Source: Acorus gramineus (taxonomy: Eukaryota > Streptophyta > Magnoliopsida > Acorales > Acoraceae). Taken from it: a stretch of DNA of 64,000 nucleotides. This document shows positions 57,052 through 64,000 of the stretch, in pieces. The position numbers were made by a program, and so were the translations under genes. The DNA is taken from positions 7,278,584 to 7,342,583 of the forward strand of contig CM060847.1 of the NCBI GenBank assembly GCA_030737835.1, written 5' to 3'. Each line of letters begins with the position of its first letter. The stretch's first letter is position 1. The notes below the pieces were generated by a model. It had not been told where the DNA came from and searched no databases. It saw only the letters and a list, made by a program, of their open reading frames with translations.

Positions 57052-58413
57052 AATTCAATGACCATTTTTACTTTAAAATGTCCCATTTGTTGACAGAATT
57101 GTCATTCCACAGAAATACAAGTGTGTTTTTAGGAAAAATTTTTAAAAATGTTTGTTTAGCAGTAATGACTAATGTATCTTTCTTGATTTGGTGGAATTAT
57201 ATTCTTTATTAACAAATTGAGATTATGTTCATTGTCACATAATAATGATAAGAAGAGGATATGAATTCATCAGCAGTATTGCAAAAAGAAAGTGTAAGCC
57301 AAACATTTCTGACAGATAATACGAAGATCCTATAAACTCTTACAAGTCAAAATATGTTGTGTTGAGATCACATGAAATCTATTTTAAATTATATAAGGGC
57401 ATGCAAAAGATGCAAGTTTAGAAGGGATTCATATGTTACGGGGATGGAAGGTTGTATACTTAGTGATGTATATTAAAGTTTGTGTATGGATCCTTTGGCA
57501 GATACACCATCCTACATTCAAAATAAAATGCTCATGCAAACAGGGCACTGAAAACATGATATATGAGTATATATGTCCATGTATTTGTTGACACTGAACT
57601 TGATTATGACGGCCAAGGATAAGAGTTTCTTTTCTTTTCTTTTTTTTTTAACTTTTAACTTTTGGGAAGAATCCAAATAACACTGTATGTAAGCTACTTG
57701 AAATCCATATAACCCCCTGACTTTTTTTAAAGTCTATATAACTCTCTGAAAACATTTATATAAATCCAAATAGCTCCCTGAATTAAATTTTAGTTGACAG
57801 ATTATGATTATTCTATGAATATTATGTCTGATTAATCTTAGTTGAAAACATAGTATATTAAAACTCCTCTACAATGTGTTAAAAATATAAAAAATCACCT
57901 GTAAATGACTATCCAGATGGATAAAATCATCGTATAAGAGACTCATATAAGTTAACATGCAACATGAACAAAAACGCACTTCAACCTAATTCATTGTTTA
58001 TTATGAACACATAAGTCGACAGTTAGATCACATGAGAGAACCAGTGGGGCTACAAATGGGAGTGCATGCATGGTTGGACGCATCACTTTCCTTCCATTAA
58101 AACAACTGGTACTAGATATACTTGGGAGAACATGAGCCAACCACAGATTGGGCCCACTAAAACCAATCCAACAGGGGCCTTGACACACTCAGTTCGTTCA
58201 CCAGTGCAGTGTACAAAATTAAGATTTTTTTATTTTTTATAAAAAAATATATTTTGAATATATATTTCATTTTTTATAATATTATGAACTTTGTAATATA
58301 TATTTTAAGAAAAAATCAAAATAGTTGAAGGTTACATATAAAGGGTCGGATGCATCATTTTTCAATAAGAAAAACGAACAAAAGTCGGTCATTCCTAGTT
58401 ATGACTATCTAGT
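57052..58413. other. Intergenic DNA with a partial MITE
   Basis: About 57665-57960 is a left part of the long-TIR Mutator-like MITE family (ATCCAAATAACACTG, AAATCCATATAACCCCCTGA, CTCTACAATGTGTTAAAAAT). The rest is AT-rich; 57990-58200 is less so but has no recognisable gene. Confidence 0.45.
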
Positions 58414-58422
58414 TATGACTAT

Positions 58423-59229
58423 GGGCGCGTCTATCCTCACCAAGTTTTTTTCTTACCCCACCAATAATAATAAAAAAAAAAACGGTGTTTTTTCTATTTC
58501 CACCGATCCGGCTAGATCGACCAAACTTGGTTGTCATTTTAAGTTTTCGGCGACCGAACTTGGTCGTCATTTCATATTTTGGGTGACCTAACTTGGTCGC
58601 CATTTCAGGTTTCGGGCGACCGAACTTGGTCAAACAGAATTTGTAATAAAGTTTTTAATTTTTTTTCTTGAAAACTTAATCCCATGACGTGTATCCTCCT
58701 TGGATCTTTCATGCCACTCCAAGTCTGAGTTGTAATGTATGGAGAATCAATTATTATTCTTAAATGTAGAACATAAGAACAATTTTTTTACATAAGTGAC
58801 GGACAAATTTTTAAAAGCTAAATATAAAATGTATTTGGATCAACTGGTAGGTTTTTTTTGTTTTTAAACAAAGAATCCGCTTAACTACGAATTCAAACGA
58901 AGCTTAAAAATGATATATATTTGTCTAATAAGATATTTTTTCATAAAAATTTGAATTAATTGAAAGTATACCTACTTACATTTTTTTCAGTCCCTTAACT
59001 GTTATTTGGATAAAAGAATAAATATAGAATATGATGGATAAACCCAAAAATTTATTTGTTTACAAAGAACATGTAAATATAATTCTGGACTCTGTTTGAC
59101 TAATTTCAGTCGTCCAAAACTTGAAATTGCGACCAATTTCGGTCGCCCAAAATCTGAAATAACGACTAAGTTCAGGTGTTTTTTTTTATGGTGGGTTAAG
59201 TGAAACGTTTAGTGGGGATAACCGCGCCT
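58423..59229. mobile_element. Mutator-like MITE, second family, with 9-bp target duplication
   Basis: Flanked by TATGACTAT at 58414-58422 and 59230-59238. Ends: GGGCGCGTCTATCCTCACC and (reverse complement) AAGGCGCGGTTATCCCCAC, imperfect inverted repeats of about 45 bp that include ACCCCACCA or AACCCACCA. Near the left end is a 33-bp unit repeated three times (about 58528-58626, core ACCGAACTTGGTCG). Related motifs (TTTCGGTCGCCCAAAA) occur inverted at 59110-59170. It has no transposase. Confidence 0.9.
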
Positions 59230-59308
59230 TATGACTATTCCTGCGGTCCCAATTCAAAACATGAAAACTAACATAGCATATTTGATTAGACGAGTGCATA
59301 CTTTATGA

Positions 59309-59946
59309 TGGGGATGGCAATGGGACTGATTTATTGGTAATCCAATCCAATCCGCCCCTGTTTCGGAATTTGAATTCCATGTTTTTTCAACCATCTTGAC
59401 TTATGTAATACATGGCTTGGGTGTGAGTTTTATGCTTACATCCGGACCCAACCCAATGAAAATTAAACATTCTGTCTCCATCCATTTATTCACATTTCTC
59501 TCACGCAAAAATTCAAAATATACACTTCTTCATTCAATCAATCGTATCACCTTGAAAACAAAAGAAGTTGATTGATATTTTAATGTATGATATTTTATAA
59601 TATTTTATCTTCCCTCTTCCTTACAATAAGTAAATAAAAAAAAATATTTATTTGGGCTGATGTGTGATCCACATACACGCTAAAAACAATTTAATTTGTT
59701 ATATAATTTTTTAAAATATATTAGTTAATTATTACGAGCGAGCAATCCAATTCACTTCAAGCTAGGCAGGGTGGGGGTGGGTATGAATTTCAAGATGCAA
59801 AACATAAAATGGGATAAAGTGGATATGAGTTTCTAATTGTAAAACCCAAGGTGAGATGGGACGGGTCTAACATTAGAGAGACGGGTTGGGTTTGAAACTT
59901 TGGATTATGTTAAACTCGACTCCAACTCAATCCATTGCCATCTCTA
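59309..59946. mobile_element. hAT-type MITE with 8-bp target duplication
   Basis: Flanked by CTTTATGA at 59301-59308 and 59947-59954. Terminal inverted repeats TGGGGATGGCAATGG and (reverse complement) TAGAGATGGCAATGG. An 8-bp duplication and this kind of end are typical of hAT elements. The interior is non-coding. Confidence 0.88.
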
Positions 59947-60233
59947 CTTTATGAATAAATAATTAAGTATATTACCTTAAAAAAAAGAAGAATAACATGT
60001 TCAAACAGTAAAAGTCATTGTAGAAATTATTGTGTAACCTTTTCCTTTTCCATATCGCACATCCAAGGATATGGAAGAATAAGAATTTTCAATCTCTCCC
60101 TTCCTTTCACTTTATGTCAACACAAATCCAACAAGAACATATTCTTTCACACCTTTAGACCTCTACTTAAGGGGACAACCCTAACAAAACCTCTGTGAAA
60201 CCACCAAAAAGCAGAAGCTATAACAACCCTCCA

Positions 60234-60653
60234 ATGTCCATCTCCACAATCACAGACACACTCAAACATGCCTTTGGCCTGGTGGAGGCATTCAGGGCCT
60301 TCGACTCCAACAACGACGGGCTCATCTCGCCCGTCGAGCTCCAGGGACTGATGGAGTCGCTCGGCTATGAAACGAGCGTGCAGGACATGGATGGGCTGAT
60401 GCGTTTGGAAGAGTTTCTGGCGATGAACATGGAGGGCATGGACATAGGAATCGCTGGGTCGCTGAGGGACGCCTTACAAGAGTTGGACGAGGAAGATGGA
60501 CTGGTGACTGCAGAGGAGCTGTACCAGGTTTTGGTGGGAGTGGATGGGGTGAGCCTGGGGGACTGTATGAGTATCATAACTGCTATTGATGGAGATGGCG
60601 ATGGTTCAGTCAGCTTGGAGGAGCTCAGACTCATTCTTGATGCTATGCTCTAG
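60234..60653 (+). CDS. Calmodulin-like EF-hand protein (CML type)
   Basis: Intronless, 139 aa from the ATG at 60234 (MSISTITD). The frame is open for 39 nt further upstream but has no ATG there. Such proteins are small Ca2+ sensors. EF-hand 1, residues 24-35, DSNNDGLISPVE, and EF-hand 4, residues 119-130, DGDGDGSVSLEE, are canonical 12-residue loops. Hand 2 (about 45-60, ETSVQDMDGLMRLEE) is shortened by roughly ten residues. Hand 3 (85-95, DEEDGLVTAEE) lacks one residue, so both probably bind Ca2+ poorly or not at all. The neighbouring GC-rich coding DNA contrasts with its AT-rich flanks. No signal peptide or membrane segment is seen. Exact CML number not assigned. Confidence 0.9.
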   Translation: MSISTITDTLKHAFGLVEAFRAFDSNNDGLISPVELQGLMESLGYETSVQDMDGLMRLEEFLAMNMEGMDIGIAGSLRDALQELDEEDGLVTAEELYQVLVGVDGVSLGDCMSIITAIDGDGDGSVSLEELRLILDAML

Positions 60654-61234
60654 ACATGATGTATAAGTTTAAATTTATGTTCTCTATATAGTTACAGAAC
60701 AAGATCCATAATATCTAGCATGCATGTATGAGCAATTGAATTGAAATGAACATCAGAATATATTACCTGAAATTAATGGTAATATAAAAAGCATCTGTAA
60801 TATAAATAAACTGAGGAAAAGAGACTTTATTTTGGAAACTATATACCTGATCATGATCATCTCTGTGTTCACTACAGCTTAGTCAAAGACATATATATTG
60901 TTCTATGAAGATGAACACTTCAACTGATCATGGCGATGACGAAAGGGAATGACATAATTCACACTCTATGCTCTGATCATGTAAGAGAGTAGAGAAATAC
61001 AACACTAAAAAATATAACCATCAGGAAACTAATTAAATTAAGAATAAGATAAAAAAATCTAGACGAAACACTATCCAACAACAAGGTGTCTTAACCCCCT
61101 CTTGGACTGTCTAGTACTGGTACAGTTCACGTTGGGTTGGAGAAAGGCCAGAAGTTCCAGATGTTTCTAAGGAGTTTAGTTCAGAAACATTTTGGATTTT
61201 CAAGTGTTTTGATTTTTTCCATTTTATCCATATG
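60654..61234. other. Region between CML gene and PYM gene
   Basis: Convergent 3' flanks, AT-rich, presumably holding both 3' UTRs. GATCATGATCATC at about 60851 is a short palindrome. No gene is seen. Confidence 0.5.
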
Positions 61235-62411
61235 TCATGGAGCCAGAGCTGCCCTTCTATTCTCCAAGAGTTTTACCTCCTCACGCCATCCTTCCAGTTT
61301 TGCCATTATATCAGACTTGTCTGGCTTTGCCGCTTGTTGGTCACCAGTCAGCTGCGCTTCTTTCAGCCGAATCTGTATAAAACATCATAAGATGAGATAA
61401 TGTACACGAGAATGATACAAACTTATGATTTAATTCTGAAAGTGACATGAGGGAACTTGGAATACATCAAATTAAGAAACAATAAACTAGTCGTAAAACT
61501 ATTCTCATAGATCACACAAATATTTCACAATTGGATACTTAAATAGCAAAAACCAAGCAGAACAGTAATGAAAAATGATTTGGGGGGGGGCGCAAGTATT
61601 TAGAATATCAGTGTTTTCTGTGAGATCCCAAAGCATATGAAGTGAAAAGCATCAAAATGATTACACAGATCACGACTCAAAGCTTTTGAAATACAGCTTT
61701 TAAAAGAGGATGAATTGAACAAGACTTTGTTGACATATGGGGAGTATGTTGCGGCACGTATCGAGTTGAGGCTTTTTTGCACAGAAGCTAGGCCTGCGAT
61801 CAGATGTGTCATTTACAAGAACTATGTGCATCTGTATGTAGAAAAACACAGATAACATCCTGTCCAGCGGCTGCTCACAAAATTATTCCCCTTTTGTTTC
61901 TGTCTATTAAAACTGTCAATGCTTCTGATGATTCCAACTCAAAATATGAGGGAGGGAAGGCGGGGGGATGCAGCCCAGAAAATGAAGAAAAGACCACTAA
62001 ATTCCCTCGCAAACAGCTATGCAGGATCAATTTCTTCATATTCAAAATCAGAAGAAGTAAAAAGATACATTCTATAAAATTTATCCAGGATAAGAAACGT
62101 ACCTTCTTTTTCAGTGCACGGATTTTCTTGTCAAGATCTGGACCAGAACACCCTAAATCAGATCTCTCTGCAGAATTCGAGGAAGGTACAGGGTCTCCAG
62201 AGTTGAAACCACCATTTGTTGGGTCTGGGGAAGAACCACTGGGTGGAGTTGCTGCTGCAGACATGGAAAGCATATTCATTTGACATACTACAGATTCCAC
62301 ATGTTCTGATCTACGTGCAGAGACTTCAGGAGATGCAGCCTCTCCATCTATCTCCTCTACATCTAATACTGAATCCTTCCCTTTTTCGGGTTCTGAGGAA
62401 GACAAAGCCAC
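61235..62411 (-). CDS. PYM: PYM (partner of Y14 and Mago) homolog, last two exons; 5' part outside or unrecognised
   Basis: PYM disassembles the exon junction complex after splicing. Exon 62411-62103 (103 codons) encodes VALSSSEPEKGK, SARRSEHVESVVCQMNMLS, then DLDKKIRALKKK. Exon 61372-61235 continues IRLKEAQLTGDQQAAKPDKS, DIMAKLEGWREEVKLLEN and RRAALAP to a TGA at 61237-61235. DKKIRALKKKIRL-x-EAQ and the LE-x-WR-x-E-x-K-x-LE ending are the plant PYM C-terminus. The splice site is in phase. The N-terminal Mago/Y14-binding exon(s) are expected upstream, beyond 62412; I found none before the window ends. Confidence 0.83.
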
Positions 62412-64000
62412 CTGGACGCAAAAAAATGACAATTGAAATTTTTTCTTAAGTAATCATAAAACACAAATGGGAAGACACATACATTGACCACTAAAGTTTG
62501 CGAACTATATCCTATAGATTCATTTGAAAATATAAAAAAGAGAAATTCTGAGAATACCCATTGATCAGTACAATAGACTTCTTGACAACCCTTGAGTACC
62601 TTAGAGGATCTATATGTGTGAACAATGCTCAGCAGTGGAAGAAAATCATGCTATGCATTAAATAGGTTTCTTGACAGTTTGACTTGTACATATACTTTCC
62701 AGTCTTGCACAAGACTAACTTTGAAAATCTCATGCAGAGAAAAGATGGAAAACATCATATGCACTTTAAAATTTGGTTTTATAAACAGCAGTGGATTAAA
62801 CATACTGACTTATATGCAACTTACGCATGTTGAACATAGTAAAGTTCTTCCTAGATTGTCATGTACAATTGTATCACCGTTATGAAAAGTTATACAAACT
62901 AATGGTTTCCAATGCATTTTTTTTTCTTTTTCCATGGTTTTCGAAGAACAGCTTATATAGGTTTTCAATGTGACTATACATATTGGGGAGAGAATTTCCT
63001 GAATGGATGGAGAACACGGCAGGTAGCGCATGGATAATGATAACTCCTCAACATCATGAAGCCATGATACAAGGTGTCACATTCTGTTTTTGAGGTTAAA
63101 AAATTAAGTCCCCACTCCTTGTAGGAGTTTTCATCTGCTCTGATAATATAACAGTTGGTGAACTCCCACCTTTTTTCAACATGGAGGACAGGAAATGAAT
63201 ATGTGCGCATCACATATCCAGATGGGACACCATTTCCCAGATTCACATGCACACACAAGTCTTATAAGAAATGACATCCCAATTCAGAAGATTGCATTCA
63301 GACGCACAATAGCCTTCCGTGTCTGCAATTTGGATGTAACTAATATTTTTTATTTCCTGTAACAGATAAAGGCTTATACCAACTTTCCCGACATTTACCT
63401 ATAAAATAACTTCATTCGACTTTTATGGTGAGTAACTTCATTCGTCTTTTTGGAGATACTACCCCAACAATTACCTATAAAATAACTTCCCTCGACTCTC
63501 ATTGTGTGTAAACTGTCAAGAAACCACAAATTTTTTCACTTCTTATTAGTTCATTGGTAAGAAACTTCCTAATGTCGCAATCCAAATTTACCAACTTCTA
63601 ATCAGTTTAAGTGGATGTCCTCAAAGATTGCTAAAACTCCCAGATCATAGTCTGGCATGTAGCAATGCTCACTTTACGCCCTTTGTTGCTTCCAGCTACC
63701 TTCCTTTCGAAGTTCTTCAAAATTCATACAGCTTTGATTACTAGATGTGGTCTTCTTCATGGGGATATGAGGGAATTATCATATTATAACTGTGTGGCAA
63801 AATTAGGAACAACAAGAGAACTTGAATGTTAAGAGGAGGCTTACAAAATAACTTCACTTGAGTGCAGGATTCTTCTGGTCTTTCTGGAGGTACGCCAACA
63901 TTTAACTATGAGTGTTGTTACACAGTTTCTTTTCCAGTCCCATATGCGTCGATATAAAATCATCGGAGTATATACTCACATTAACGAGGTATATACTTCG
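62412..64000. other. Long PYM intron or upstream DNA with small repeats
   Basis: No exon recognised. 63380-63500 contains two copies, about 77 bp apart, of TTACCTATAAAATAACTTC, followed by a C/T-CGACT variant. From about 63914 to the end the sequence (TGTTACACAG, CTTTTCCAGTCCC, GAGTATATACTC, GAGGTATATACTTC) resembles the start of the MITE family found in intron 1 of genes A and C. Confidence 0.4.

Noticed and set aside
58325..58633. Small frames with repeated KFGRPK or TELGRHF peptides
   Set aside because: They come from the 33-bp subterminal repeats of the Mutator-like MITE on both strands.
61804..62283. 159-aa plus-strand frame over the PYM locus
   Set aside because: It is antisense to the PYM exon, which has conserved protein sequence and proper splice sites.

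Overview
The window is nuclear DNA of a flowering plant, probably a eudicot. Genes are broken by many short AT-rich introns with GT-AG borders. The recognisable proteins are plant-type (separase, an RH58-like DEAD-box helicase, SPT6, PYM, a calmodulin-like protein, an EDR1/Raf-like kinase fragment). Intergenic DNA is full of plant transposon relics: MITEs, an LTR element, a solo LTR, a LINE piece and SINE-like pieces. No prokaryotic or organellar signature was seen.

Layout. A segmental block [separase 3' part > | < RH58 helicase | linker-histone-like gene > | < short linker-histone-like gene] fills about 1-16350. It recurs in rearranged form: unit 2 (about 31839-45288) has separase, helicase and a linker-histone-like gene. 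Unit 3 (about 48690-55430) has a helicase stump, a linker-histone-like gene and a truncated short linker-histone-like gene. Units 2 and 3 meet at about 48763, where DNA from downstream of a linker-histone-like gene is fused straight to helicase exon 3. Both complete helicase copies keep an open frame over ten exons. The separase copies keep intact catalytic His and Cys codons, but copy 2 lacks its N-terminal part.

Between the units (16.35-31.8 kb) lie a transposon-rich zone, a sixth linker-histone-like gene on the minus strand (22487-23727) inside a large inverted repeat, an LTR retrotransposon with intact 5-bp target duplications (24089-26045), and a mosaic of gene pieces. In that mosaic a NAC-alpha-like 5' end and an SPT6 N-terminal piece sit directly before the separase exons. 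The SH2-containing C-terminal part of SPT6 lies on the other side of units 2-3 (55735-57050) and is split by a solo LTR. Units 2-3 therefore look as if they were placed within, and replaced the middle of, an SPT6 gene. An EDR1-domain kinase fragment (46390-47622) is likewise broken by a Mutator-like MITE. From 57 kb on come MITEs with clean target duplications, an intact CML-type EF-hand gene, and the 3' end of a PYM gene that runs off the window.

Most notable is the family of six linker-histone-like genes. Each has a short first exon, a conserved intron at the start of a histone H1/H5-type winged helix, and a tail built around the motif EVEGEEIVY, present once (short members) or in 5, 6, 6 and about 9 tandem repeats (long members). 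The nonapeptide is kept between paralogs whose linkers and codons are quite different, which points to selection on the peptide. I do not know a described function for this motif. The family is the best candidate here for an undescribed chromatin-associated system.
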